DNA of 54,462 bases from Treponema sp. (lineage in GTDB: Bacteria; Spirochaetota; Spirochaetia; Treponematales; Breznakiellaceae), in contig WRIB01000008.1 of NCBI GenBank assembly GCA_009782955.1, forward strand, positions 1 through 54,462. The letters are read 5' to 3'. The first letter of the stretch is position 1. Every line of letters begins with the position of its first letter. The position numbers and the translations under genes are program-made. Under the pieces are notes generated by a model. It was not told the DNA's origin. It made no database searches and was given only the letters and a program-made list of their open reading frames with translations. Of this stretch, positions 16,326 through 24,757 are shown in pieces.

Positions 16326-17780
16326 GTGTCAAAGATAGTCCTTTGTACAATTAATGCCAAGTGGATACACCCTTCTTTGGCCATGCGGCTTTTAAAGGCA
16401 AATCTGTCGCTGGAAAACTGTACCATTCTTGAATTTGCTCTGCGCCAGAGTCTTGCAGAAAAAGTAACAGCTATTCTGGCAGAAAACCCGAAAATACTTG
16501 CCTTGTCTGTTTCAATATGGAACCACCAGGCAACGCTGGAATTGCTTCATGCCCTGGACATTGAATGGGTAAAAAACATTGAAAAGCCGTCAATTGTTCT
16601 TGGCGGCCCTGAAATTATGCCTTTGCCGTCCGAAGCGGATATTTTTGGCTATGCGGATTTTGTGATACGCGGCGAAGGAGAATTAATTTTTGCAAAACTT
16701 TGCCGGGCGATTCTGGAAGATTTGGACTGGACAAGAAAAACATACGGCAAGTTTATTGATGGGATAAATGCAAATCTTAATGAAATAAAAAACGCTTATG
16801 ATTTATATACCGAAGATGATCTTGAACATAAACTGATCTATGTCGAATCATCCAGGGGTTGTCCTTACAATTGTGCGTTCTGTCAAAGCGCTGTTAATGC
16901 ATCGCTTAGGGAATTTCCCCTGGAATTGTTTCTTGCCGATCTTGACAGGCTATTACAACGCTGCCGGGGGAAAGTAAAAACCATTAAATTTCTTGATCGC
17001 AGTTTTAATGTTAATTCAGCAAGAGCCTTAACAATTCTGGATTTTTGTCTGTTAAAAATAAAAAATGCAGGAGAAAGCAGTTTTCAGTTTCACTTTGAAA
17101 TGGTTCCTTCGGGTTTTCCTGCAGAAGTATGTGATGTTTTAGCCTTATTTCCGCCGGAAACAATACGTCTGGAAATAGGCATACAAAGTTTTAATCCCAA
17201 AACCAATGCTTTAATAAACAGAATCAGCAATCCCGAAAAAGAGTTGGAAGTTTTGCGCTTTTTAAGGGAAAAAACCAATGCAATTCTCCATGTAGATCTT
17301 ATTGCAGGTCTTCCGTGCGAGGACATGGAATCCTTCCGAAAAGGATTCGACCGTTTATGGATTGCTTTAAGCGGCAATAAAGCAAATACCGTAAGTAAAA
17401 CAATGGACACTGGTTCCGTGCCTTTCGAAATACAACTCGGTATACTCAAGTGTCTGCCGGGAACACCTGTTTATGAAATGGCGAGAAAAGGTAGCTTTGT
17501 TTTAAAACATAATATTGCTGCTCCATACGAAGTAATTGAAACAGATTTTTTGCCGGAGCAGGATATGAAAAGAATTAAAAACTTTGCACGTTTTTGGGAA
17601 TTAATAGTAAACCGCCGTTCCTTTTCGGAATTGCTTCCTCAATTAATTACACCCGGAGAACCTGTGTTTACCCGTTTTATGGATATATCTAATACATTGT
17701 TTAATAGCTTTGGAAGGAATTGGGGAATATCAAAGCGTGAACTGGAGGATAAGCTAAAAAAAATTATAAACCCAGAATAA
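16326..17780 (+). CDS. B12-binding-type radical SAM protein (DUF4080-like)
   Basis: 484 residues. An N-terminal cobalamin-binding-like Rossmann region (~1-135, with LGGPEIMPLP and IRGEGE) precedes a radical SAM domain with Cys179, Cys183 and Cys186 (CPYNCAFC) for the 4Fe-4S cluster. The barrel includes LDRSFNVN, EIGIQSFNP and HVDLIAGLP. The C terminus resembles DUF4080. Such proteins catalyse radical methylation or related chemistry; the substrate cannot be told from sequence. The DxHxxG cobalamin motif is not clear, so B12 use is uncertain. The GTG start has GCAGG six bases upstream. It overlaps the end of the convergent transporter gene by 17 bases. Confidence 0.87.
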   Translation: MSKIVLCTINAKWIHPSLAMRLLKANLSLENCTILEFALRQSLAEKVTAILAENPKILALSVSIWNHQATLELLHALDIEWVKNIEKPSIVLGGPEIMPLPSEADIFGYADFVIRGEGELIFAKLCRAILEDLDWTRKTYGKFIDGINANLNEIKNAYDLYTEDDLEHKLIYVESSRGCPYNCAFCQSAVNASLREFPLELFLADLDRLLQRCRGKVKTIKFLDRSFNVNSARALTILDFCLLKIKNAGESSFQFHFEMVPSGFPAEVCDVLALFPPETIRLEIGIQSFNPKTNALINRISNPEKELEVLRFLREKTNAILHVDLIAGLPCEDMESFRKGFDRLWIALSGNKANTVSKTMDTGSVPFEIQLGILKCLPGTPVYEMARKGSFVLKHNIAAPYEVIETDFLPEQDMKRIKNFARFWELIVNRRSFSELLPQLITPGEPVFTRFMDISNTLFNSFGRNWGISKRELEDKLKKIINPE

Positions 17781-18327
17781 CTCCGGCAACTCCGGCTGCG
17801 GCGATGTACAGTATTGGGTGTTTTTTAAATTTTAGAACTAGGATAAAAAGAACCGCCAGCAAAATCACTTCTTTCCATTGTATGCCTTCGTACCAGGTTC
17901 CTCCCTGGCGGATAATATCCATGGAATACAGCGATAGTGCTATTACTCCAAAACCTGCGGCAAAAATCAATCCTGTGGCAGCCGGACGGAGTCCAGAAAA
18001 GACCGCCTTAACGGTTACGTTTTCCTTAAAGGACGAAAGGATACGGGAAACAATAATGATTACGACGATCGCCGGACTTATCAAGCCCAGAGCAGTCAGG
18101 CAAGCTCCGGGTATGCCTCCTGCAAGATAACCTATTTGAGTACTGGTATTTACCGCAATTGCACCCGGGGAGGCCTGCGCTATGGCAAGAAAATTTCCAA
18201 TATCTTCGGCTGTAAAAAAATCATAATTAGCTGCCATTTCATACAAAAAGGGAAGCGTTGCCAGTCCTCCGCCTACGGAAAAAAGACCTATCAAAACAAA
18301 TTTTATGTACAGTAAAAATAAGTTCAT
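17764..18327 (-). CDS. CHR (chromate) transporter, second half-size subunit
   Basis: 187 residues from the ATG at 18327, which forms an ATGA overlap with the stop of the upstream subunit. It is a single CHR domain with about six membrane segments; the FSVGGGLATLPFLYE and QASPGAIAVNTSTQIGY motifs are typical. Short CHR proteins work as pairs. Members are annotated as chromate exporters, but for gut anaerobes the natural substrate is unknown. The longer frame to 18378 lies inside the upstream gene and is rejected. Confidence 0.9.
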   Translation of the reverse strand: MNLFLLYIKFVLIGLFSVGGGLATLPFLYEMAANYDFFTAEDIGNFLAIAQASPGAIAVNTSTQIGYLAGGIPGACLTALGLISPAIVVIIIVSRILSSFKENVTVKAVFSGLRPAATGLIFAAGFGVIALSLYSMDIIRQGGTWYEGIQWKEVILLAVLFILVLKFKKHPILYIAAAGVAGVILGL

Positions 18328-18884
18328 GTATTGCCGTTGTCTTGTTCTTTCTGTTTTTTTGGCATGTAAAGCAGCCAACCTAAAAAACCTGCGCCAAGTA
18401 TTATGAATACCGGGGATTGCCCCAAAATGGCGGAAAGGGCAAAGGCAATAATAAAAATGGCAATACTTTTAGAATCGTTAAAAAAACCTTTTATAAGGCG
18501 GAGTATTGTATTGAGGATAAGGGCGCCGACAGCTACCCGGATGCCTGCAAAAGCATGCTGTACAGTTTCAAATTCTGCAAAGCGGCCGATAAAAACAGAG
18601 ATTATTGTCATCAGTGTTACACCGGGTATAATAAAACCAATTGTGGCGGCAATACCGCCGGGAAGTCCTTTTCGTTTGTATCCGATAAAGGTAGAAATAT
18701 TGATTGCAATAAGGCCGGGTGTTATCTGTGCTATAGTATAATAATCCATCACTTCATCCATGGTTATCCAGCACTTGCCGTGAATCAATTCTTTTTCCAG
18801 CACCGGAACTATTGCATAACCGCCGCCGAAGGTAACAGCTCCGATTCTGATAAAAGTCCATATTAGTTCGAGGTATTCTTTCAT
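18324..18884 (-). CDS. CHR (chromate) transporter, first half-size subunit
   Basis: 186 residues, one CHR domain. The motifs GAVTFGGGYAIVPVLEKEL and QITPGLIAINISTFIGYKRKG match the N-terminal half of full-length ChrA proteins, while its partner matches the other half. Its ATG overlaps the aspS stop (ATGA), so it should be translated by ribosomes leaving aspS, an unusual coupling. A polar tail (KKQKEQDNGN) follows the last membrane segment. Confidence 0.9.
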   Translation of the reverse strand: MKEYLELIWTFIRIGAVTFGGGYAIVPVLEKELIHGKCWITMDEVMDYYTIAQITPGLIAINISTFIGYKRKGLPGGIAATIGFIIPGVTLMTIISVFIGRFAEFETVQHAFAGIRVAVGALILNTILRLIKGFFNDSKSIAIFIIAFALSAILGQSPVFIILGAGFLGWLLYMPKKQKEQDNGNT

Positions 18885-20677
18885 GGTTTGATAATTGAAA
18901 GATGAAGTTCATTCATTTGTTTTTGTTCTACTTCACCGGGACAGTTATCCATGGGGCTTACAGCGAAAGAGTTTTTTGGAAAGGCTATTACTTCCTTTAT
19001 TGATGTTTCCCCCGCCATGAGCATTACCAGACGGTCCAGGCCGGGGGCTATGCCGCCGTGCGGAGGCGCTCCGTATTTAAAAGCATTGGTTAAAAACCCA
19101 AATCTTGTCTCCGCTTCTTCTTTGCTTATTCCTACAATGGAAAAAACCCGTTTTTGAAGTTCCGGGTCATGAATTCTGATAGAGCCGGATGCCAATTCAT
19201 AGCCGTTAAGAACAAGGTCGTAGAGATCCCCTTTAACCGGGCCCGGATCGGATTCCATGGTTTCCAGGTATTGTTCCTGAGGGCTTGAAAACATATGGTG
19301 TGCGGCTTCCCATCGTTGTTCTTCTTCGTTGTATTCAAATAGAGGGAAATCGACAATCCACACAAATTCAAATACGCCTTGTTTGCAGAGGTTCAGGTCT
19401 TTGCCAAGTTTGGAACGGACTGCTCCCAGAGCGACATTGGCAATTTTCTTTTTTGGATCTGCGGTAATAAGTATTAAATCACCAGGTTTTGCATTCAGAC
19501 CTGCAATTATTGCCTTATGATGTTCTGTAAAGAATTTTGAAACGCCGCCTTCCAGAACTGGTTCACTTTCAGTCCCGGTAACTTTCATCCAGGCAAGCCC
19601 TTTGGCCCTGTAAATTTTAGCATGAGTTTCAAGTTCGTCAATTTGTTTGCGTGAATAGACAGAGTTATTTCCAAAAGAAACGGAAGGAACTACCAGGGCT
19701 TTTACCGCACCGCCGGATGCCAAAGCATCCTTGAATGCCTGAAAATCTCCCGATAAAGCATATGAACTAAAATCCAGTAATGGAATGTCAAAACGAAGGT
19801 CGGGTTTGTCTGTTCCGTATTTTTCCATTGCTTCTTCAAATGTAAGCCGTTTAAACTGAGCAGGAAGATTAATGGCCAGGGTTTTCTTAAACACATAGCT
19901 CATAAAAGCTTCGGTCATGGCAAGCACATCGTCCCGGCTTACATAACTCATTTCAATGTCAATTTGGGTAAACTCCGGCTGCCTGTCTCCACGGGCATCT
20001 TCGTCACGGTAACATCGTGCAATCTGAAAGTACCTGTCAAAGCCGGATACCATAAGAAGTTGTTTGTATAATTGGGGGGATTGGGGTAATGCGTAAAATT
20101 TACCGGGATATAGCCGGGAAGGTACCAAATAATCCCTTGCGCCCTCCGGAGTAGAGCGGATAAACGTAGGGGTTTCGATCTCAAAAAAACCGTTGTCATT
20201 CATCCATTCACGAACGGCAAAAGTTACTTCATGCCGAAGTCTGATTCGTTTCTGCATTCCTGCCGAGCGAAGATCCAGGTACCGGTAACTGAGGCGCAAA
20301 TCTTCGTTTGCATTTGTTTTATCTTCGATTTGGAACGGGAGCACATCGCATTTATTAAGTATTACAAGGTTATTTATAACAACCTCAATTTCGCCGGTTG
20401 CCATTTCCGGGTTTATCATTGAATCAGGCCGTGCCCTGACCATGCCTTCCACGGCAATGCAATATTCATTGTGAAGCTGGGAAGCCAATGCTATAAGTTC
20501 GGAAGATGCGTCTTCGCTGACTACCGTTTGGGTTATACCATAACGATCACGAAGGTTGATAAAACCGATGCCGCCGTGATCGCGCTTCCGGTTAACCCAT
20601 CCGTTTAAAATAACGGTTTTTCCGGCATCTGTTTTTCTTAATGAACCGCAGTTTGCAGTCCGTTTGTACTGTTCCAT
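18881..20677 (-). CDS. aspS: Aspartyl-tRNA synthetase
   Basis: 598 residues, the usual length of the bacterial type with its GAD insertion. The N-terminal OB fold (GWVNRKRDHGGIGFINLRDR) binds the anticodon. Class II motif 2 is around FQIARCYRDEDARGDRQPEFTQ and motif 3 is GIAPGLDRLVMLMAG. The C-terminal segment reads AVSPMDNCPGEV in place of the DLMTGAPS-like sequence of many bacteria. The enzyme charges tRNA with aspartate; whether it is discriminating or also serves tRNA-Asn cannot be judged here. The ATG has a GGA-type weak ribosome-binding site. It heads a coupled string with the two CHR genes. Confidence 0.97.
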   Translation of the reverse strand: MEQYKRTANCGSLRKTDAGKTVILNGWVNRKRDHGGIGFINLRDRYGITQTVVSEDASSELIALASQLHNEYCIAVEGMVRARPDSMINPEMATGEIEVVINNLVILNKCDVLPFQIEDKTNANEDLRLSYRYLDLRSAGMQKRIRLRHEVTFAVREWMNDNGFFEIETPTFIRSTPEGARDYLVPSRLYPGKFYALPQSPQLYKQLLMVSGFDRYFQIARCYRDEDARGDRQPEFTQIDIEMSYVSRDDVLAMTEAFMSYVFKKTLAINLPAQFKRLTFEEAMEKYGTDKPDLRFDIPLLDFSSYALSGDFQAFKDALASGGAVKALVVPSVSFGNNSVYSRKQIDELETHAKIYRAKGLAWMKVTGTESEPVLEGGVSKFFTEHHKAIIAGLNAKPGDLILITADPKKKIANVALGAVRSKLGKDLNLCKQGVFEFVWIVDFPLFEYNEEEQRWEAAHHMFSSPQEQYLETMESDPGPVKGDLYDLVLNGYELASGSIRIHDPELQKRVFSIVGISKEEAETRFGFLTNAFKYGAPPHGGIAPGLDRLVMLMAGETSIKEVIAFPKNSFAVSPMDNCPGEVEQKQMNELHLSIIKP

Positions 20678-20698
20678 TTTATGTTTTTTCCATTTGCA

Positions 20699-21184
20699 TT
20701 AAAAATATTCCGGGAACCTTTCGTTTAAATATACATCAGGATCAAATATCTGGTAAAATGCAATAAAATCCTGCCAATAGCGGTTTTCCATTAATTCCAG
20801 TAAATCGTCCGGTAGCTCTGAAAGGTTTTCCATGCTTGCAATTTCGCCCAATAAAAACAAGAAGTCCATAGCTTCTTCCACGCCATTTTTATATCCGCAA
20901 CCAAGCGCCGAAATTAATGCCACTTTAAGCATAATAACCATACACTCTTCTTCAGTTGTTCCTGAAAAAGCGGACATATAGACGGGAAAAATTTCATCAA
21001 ACTCCATTTCGTCAAACTTATAATAAATATCAAGTAATTCTTTTTCCAGATTGCGGTCCATTACGATAAGCAGCATTTCTTCAGGTCCTGCCGAAACAAT
21101 CCGCTTTTCCAAAGCAGTAAGGTTCTGGGCAAAAAGTTCCGCCGCAAGAAAAAACAGCAGTAATGGAATAAATAATCTCTTCAT
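20699..21184 (-). CDS. Small secreted protein of unknown function
   Basis: 161 residues beginning with a clear signal peptide (MKRLFIPLLLFFLAAELFAQ, cleavage likely after AQ or near it). The mature part is acidic and helical without known motifs, ending in YLNERFPEYF. It lies 21 bases upstream of aspS on the same strand. A TTGACA at 21219-21214 and TTAACT at 21196-21191, 17 bases apart, could drive it and aspS, placing transcription start within a few bases of the ATG. Confidence 0.75.
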   Translation of the reverse strand: MKRLFIPLLLFFLAAELFAQNLTALEKRIVSAGPEEMLLIVMDRNLEKELLDIYYKFDEMEFDEIFPVYMSAFSGTTEEECMVIMLKVALISALGCGYKNGVEEAMDFLFLLGEIASMENLSELPDDLLELMENRYWQDFIAFYQIFDPDVYLNERFPEYF

Positions 21185-21240
21185 ATATATAGTTAACGAT
21201 CCCCTTTAAGTTGTGTCAAGCCGTGGCCGATACAATAGTA

Positions 21241-21948
21241 ATGCGTCTCCTTGCGGTCATTTTTTTGTTTTGCATAATTGCACAGGCAGAAATTCATTCA
21301 CAAATCCATGTTGAAGAAATATTTCCAATAAAAACCCCCCGTCTTTTTACCATTACAGAAAAAACCGTTTTAAGTCCATCAAATGATATTCCTGTTGTAA
21401 CAGATGTAGTTTTTCCCGATGATACGTTTTCCAATATAGTAGTAAATGATTTACCGTCCGTCCCATGGTTTATTATGGGAAAGGGCGAATTGAAAGCGCA
21501 GCATTTGGTTTCTTTTTTATTAAATGAAAACAAAAATGCCGATAGGGTATTTGTCGAAGCACTTGCTGCATATTACATCGTCGAAGCGGGTAAAGAGGGA
21601 GTAAATCACGATATTGCTTTTGCACAAATGTGTCTGGAAACAGGATTTCTTCGCTTTGGAGGTCTTGTAGTTCCGGAAATGAACAATTTTTGCGGTTTGG
21701 GTTCCATTGGTCCCGGCGAAGAGGGAATTTGGTTTTCGTCGGTTGAACTTGGAGTCAGAGCCCATATTCAGCATTTAAAAGCCTATGCAAGCGAAGATCC
21801 CCTGATTGGTGAATTGGTAGATCCAAGGTATCACTTTGTACGCCGCGGATCTGTGTTTACAATTAATGGACTGGCCGGTACATGGGCGGCAGACAAATTA
21901 TACGCCGGTAAAATCGAACTTATTCTTCACCGTCTATATCACCATTAA
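21241..21948 (+). CDS. Exported glucosaminidase-like peptidoglycan hydrolase
   Basis: 235 residues from the ATG at 21241, giving a signal peptide (MRLLAVIFLFCIIAQAEIHS); the open frame back to a TTG at 21211 adds residues that spoil it. Residues ~110-235 match the mannosyl-glycoprotein endo-beta-N-acetylglucosaminidase fold: AQMCLETGFLRFGG with the probable catalytic Glu, then NNFCGLG and VELGVRAHIQHLKAYA. It probably cleaves peptidoglycan in the periplasm. Its last 29 bases overlap the end of the convergent lipoprotein gene. Confidence 0.82.
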   Translation: MRLLAVIFLFCIIAQAEIHSQIHVEEIFPIKTPRLFTITEKTVLSPSNDIPVVTDVVFPDDTFSNIVVNDLPSVPWFIMGKGELKAQHLVSFLLNENKNADRVFVEALAAYYIVEAGKEGVNHDIAFAQMCLETGFLRFGGLVVPEMNNFCGLGSIGPGEEGIWFSSVELGVRAHIQHLKAYASEDPLIGELVDPRYHFVRRGSVFTINGLAGTWAADKLYAGKIELILHRLYHH

Positions 21949-23179
21949 TTGGTTCAGCATTATGTGATTCTGATTCTTCAGAGGGTTTAATCGCAATCCA
22001 TCCCCTGGCAAAACGCTGAGCTTCCATAAAGAGAAGGACGGAAGGATCATCGTATATTGCAAAATCATTGAAGGTTGTAGGTGATAGTTCCCTGATCTTT
22101 GATACAGGCAAGGGCAGAGGATCACTTAAGGGCGGACCGTATATGGCAAAGCCGTCTGTCAAAGATCTACCCAGACCCGCCCCTGTTCCGGCTCCCAGCT
22201 TTTTCTGTGTTCCCATACCTTGAAGAGGTTTATTTGAAAGAACAGCTTTTAAAAAAGAACCATAAAGGTAATGTGCGCGCAAAGGCAATTGTTCAGAATC
22301 GATAAGTACCAGTACATCATTGCTTTTGTTATAGCTTTTATAGTAAAACCCCTTTATGGTTATTGATCCTTCTCCGGCTTCGATAGTCCACGGCTTGGAA
22401 AAAGAAACTTTAACTATTGGACCATCGCTTGTTCCTTCCTTTTCTGAAATAAAAAAAGCCCAGGTATAAATAAAAGCATTGCTTACATCCAATGGTATAT
22501 TCCTGCCGCCGAACTCCCTGTCAAATTCTTCCGGTTCAATGTTCTCTAGTGTAAATGTAAAAAAATCATCCTCGAAACTAAAACGGCTTCCTTCAGGAGC
22601 TATTATCATTCTTCCCCTGCTAAAACGCTGAACTGCCGTTCCATTCAGATAAAATACTTCTCCCAGGGGAATGCCATAACCTGTAATACCGTTGGTGCGG
22701 TTATATCCGGCGCTTTTGCCGTACATATCCAAAATTGGTCCATGTACACTAAAAACATAGGCAAAGGCATTTTCTTTTTCTGTAAGTTCTGCAAGAGGTT
22801 CAAATTTTCCAAGAGCCAATACCAGATTATCTATGCCCCATGAATTGGGATTTGTTTCTTCATTAGTCCAGTTCTGACTCCAACTTTCAGGCGCTGTTTC
22901 AGGCCAGGGGTTGACCCTGTCGCTTCCTAAAACTCCTTTTAGTTTAAGATCTCTCAGCAGAGCTTCTGCATACGCATCCCGAAAAGCGTTCCGGATTATA
23001 CCTGTTTCATCCTCAGGGTTTTCTGAACGCCCTCCCACTTCGTCCGGTATTTCCAGGTCGGGCAATGATTGAGATATAAAAAACAATTCTGCCGGTAGAT
23101 GTACTGTTGGAGCGGTTGTATTACAGTTTGACAATACAATAATTAACACCGGTAGAAATAGTGAATAGTTTTTTTTCAT
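21920..23179 (-). CDS. Putative lipoprotein of unknown function
   Basis: 419 residues. The signal peptide ends in a plausible lipobox (VLSNC), so Cys19 may be lipidated, although the residue before Cys is Asn rather than the common Gly or Ala. The long mature domain is rich in beta-type sequence with no motif I recognise. It is coupled to the upstream gene by a 4-base overlap and overlaps the glucosaminidase gene tail to tail by 29 bases. Confidence 0.8.
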   Translation of the reverse strand: MKKNYSLFLPVLIIVLSNCNTTAPTVHLPAELFFISQSLPDLEIPDEVGGRSENPEDETGIIRNAFRDAYAEALLRDLKLKGVLGSDRVNPWPETAPESWSQNWTNEETNPNSWGIDNLVLALGKFEPLAELTEKENAFAYVFSVHGPILDMYGKSAGYNRTNGITGYGIPLGEVFYLNGTAVQRFSRGRMIIAPEGSRFSFEDDFFTFTLENIEPEEFDREFGGRNIPLDVSNAFIYTWAFFISEKEGTSDGPIVKVSFSKPWTIEAGEGSITIKGFYYKSYNKSNDVLVLIDSEQLPLRAHYLYGSFLKAVLSNKPLQGMGTQKKLGAGTGAGLGRSLTDGFAIYGPPLSDPLPLPVSKIRELSPTTFNDFAIYDDPSVLLFMEAQRFARGWIAIKPSEESESHNAEPINGDIDGEE

Positions 23180-23778
23180 TTAAGTCTCCTCAATTTTGCC
23201 AGGATTACCAGGCTGTTTGCTTCGGCCATTGCTTTTAGCCGGATAAAATCTTCTTTTGTTTCGGTGTCTGAACCGGAAAGAACAAGATCATTCCCCTTTC
23301 TGCGGTACCACAAGTAATGTTTGGAACGGATTTTACAGGATTGTTTTTGAGTACGAACTGCCAGCTGCCGATCCAGAATTTCTGCTAAAGTAATATGGTT
23401 ATCATCTCCTGAAAACCAGTATATGTCATCTTCTCCGAAATAAATTACCACGCGCCGGAACCCTTTTCCCAAAGAAGCATCGTTGCGGAACCCGTCCAGA
23501 ATCAGGTTTTGTCTGGCAAGACTCAGGTCATATCCCTGTTCCCGGAGCGATTTCCGCAGATAAACTATTTTCTGCCGAATTCTGCCGGATGTCTCTCCGT
23601 CGCTGTTTGCATTCTGCAGTTCATACCGCCAGGAACGAAGTTCTTCTTCATACTGTAAAAAAACCGGTGTTTTACTTAAAAAACCGGTTGTTTCCGAAAG
23701 TAACTTCCAGGTATCAGATAAACGGTCGGATAACAGATCTTTAAAAAATTGCTTTTTTAATGACTTTTTCTTATCCAT
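23176..23778 (-). CDS. Conserved-looking cytoplasmic protein of unknown function
   Basis: 200 residues without signal or membrane segment. The N-terminal half is basic and helical (KKKSLKKQFFKDLL; IRQKIVYLRKSLREQ); the C-terminal half looks beta-rich (FRRVVIYFGEDDIYWFSGDD, KHYLWYRRKGNDLVL). A TATATT box lies 6 bases before the ATG, so the message may be leaderless. It overlaps the downstream lipoprotein start by 4 bases. No family recognised. Confidence 0.75.
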   Translation of the reverse strand: MDKKKSLKKQFFKDLLSDRLSDTWKLLSETTGFLSKTPVFLQYEEELRSWRYELQNANSDGETSGRIRQKIVYLRKSLREQGYDLSLARQNLILDGFRNDASLGKGFRRVVIYFGEDDIYWFSGDDNHITLAEILDRQLAVRTQKQSCKIRSKHYLWYRRKGNDLVLSGSDTETKEDFIRLKAMAEANSLVILAKLRRLK

Positions 23779-23806
23779 ATTTTCAATATAAATAGTTTAC
23801 CCATAA

Positions 23807-23835
23807 TTGACTTCCATTGAAAAGGCATTTATAAT
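23807..23835 (+). promoter_or_regulatory. Sigma70-type promoter of the PilZ-TPR operon
   Basis: TTGACT (23807-23812), a 17-base spacer and TATAAT (23830-23835) form a near-perfect vegetative promoter. The -10 ends 7 bases before the GTG at 23843, predicting a leaderless transcript. The TTG of the -35 box is also the first possible start codon of the longer open frame, which this promoter rules out. Confidence 0.8.
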
Positions 23836-23842
23836 TATTCGA

Positions 23843-24757
23843 GTGGGTATTATAACAAGTCAAAAAATTATCACATTCTACGAAAAGTATAAAGCCATAG
23901 ATGTAACTTTTTCCAAAGAAATAATCCAGGTTACAGGGCTTGTTACCCAGCAGGTACACCTTAAATGCGGCAGTGATTTCTGGCCATGTGTACTCTATTC
24001 CAGTTCTTTTCAGGGTGCCAAGGTAGTCGCCAGTACTAAATCAGGATTGATTAACAAACTCCAGGCAACAAACAATTCGGTAAGCCTCCGTTTCTGTTTT
24101 AAATCATCCGATCATGAAGCCCCTGTAACTTTTTTTGTTTCTGCCAGAGTTGCCGGTTATTCTCCCTATGGCGGTTCCGAGGATGTAGCCCTTTTTAACC
24201 TTCAATATACTCAGCGTCCGCCGGATGTTCTTATTGAAATAGTAGGCAGGGTGCTGGATGCCAATGTCAATTCTGCCAAAAGAAAGGACGAACGGATCAA
24301 TTTAGTGCCTGATACAATCCGAAAGCTGAAAATTATTGCAAAGGAAGCAGCAGTTTTTATTCAGGGTGTGCCGCGGCGCTGTATGTTACGTGACGTTTCC
24401 TTTTCCGGTGCGAAAATCATCATGGTAGGGGTTGCCAAGTTTCTTGTAGACAGAGAAGCAGGACTTCGTATTGATTTTGAAGACCCAAGAGAAAGTTTTT
24501 TGATTAAAGGTATGTTTGTCCGGAGCGAGACAGTTGAAGGCAGAAAAGAACTGATTGCTTTGGCGATTGAGTTTACCGGTCCTGTTCCAATGGGATATAA
24601 GGTTCGGCTTAATGAATACTTTGGTTTAAAATCCGATTTAAAAGGGGACTCTTCTGTCAGTGAAATGCCGGCACCTCCGCCGCCAGAGAAACCTAAGCCG
24701 CCGCCGCCGGCAGAAAGTAAGCCACCAGCCGGGGCTGCTGCCGGTAATAAAGAATGA
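23843..24757 (+). CDS. PilZ domain protein with proline-rich tail
   Basis: 304 residues from the GTG at 23843, chosen because a promoter occupies the upstream codons. The N-terminal ~130 residues form an extra beta-rich domain of the kind that precedes PilZ in several spirochaete proteins. The PilZ domain follows, with an RKDERI motif, later RRC and DVSFSGAK corresponding to the RxxxR and D/NxSxxG c-di-GMP-binding motifs. The last ~35 residues are proline-rich (PAPPPPEKPKPPPP), probably a flexible or protein-binding tail. It should be a cytoplasmic c-di-GMP receptor. It overlaps the TPR gene by 4 bases. Confidence 0.88.
   Translation: MGIITSQKIITFYEKYKAIDVTFSKEIIQVTGLVTQQVHLKCGSDFWPCVLYSSSFQGAKVVASTKSGLINKLQATNNSVSLRFCFKSSDHEAPVTFFVSARVAGYSPYGGSEDVALFNLQYTQRPPDVLIEIVGRVLDANVNSAKRKDERINLVPDTIRKLKIIAKEAAVFIQGVPRRCMLRDVSFSGAKIIMVGVAKFLVDREAGLRIDFEDPRESFLIKGMFVRSETVEGRKELIALAIEFTGPVPMGYKVRLNEYFGLKSDLKGDSSVSEMPAPPPPEKPKPPPPAESKPPAGAAAGNKE

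Noticed and set aside
23807..23842. Longer PilZ start at the TTG 23807
   Set aside because: That TTG is the -35 box of a strong promoter whose transcript would begin near 23843.
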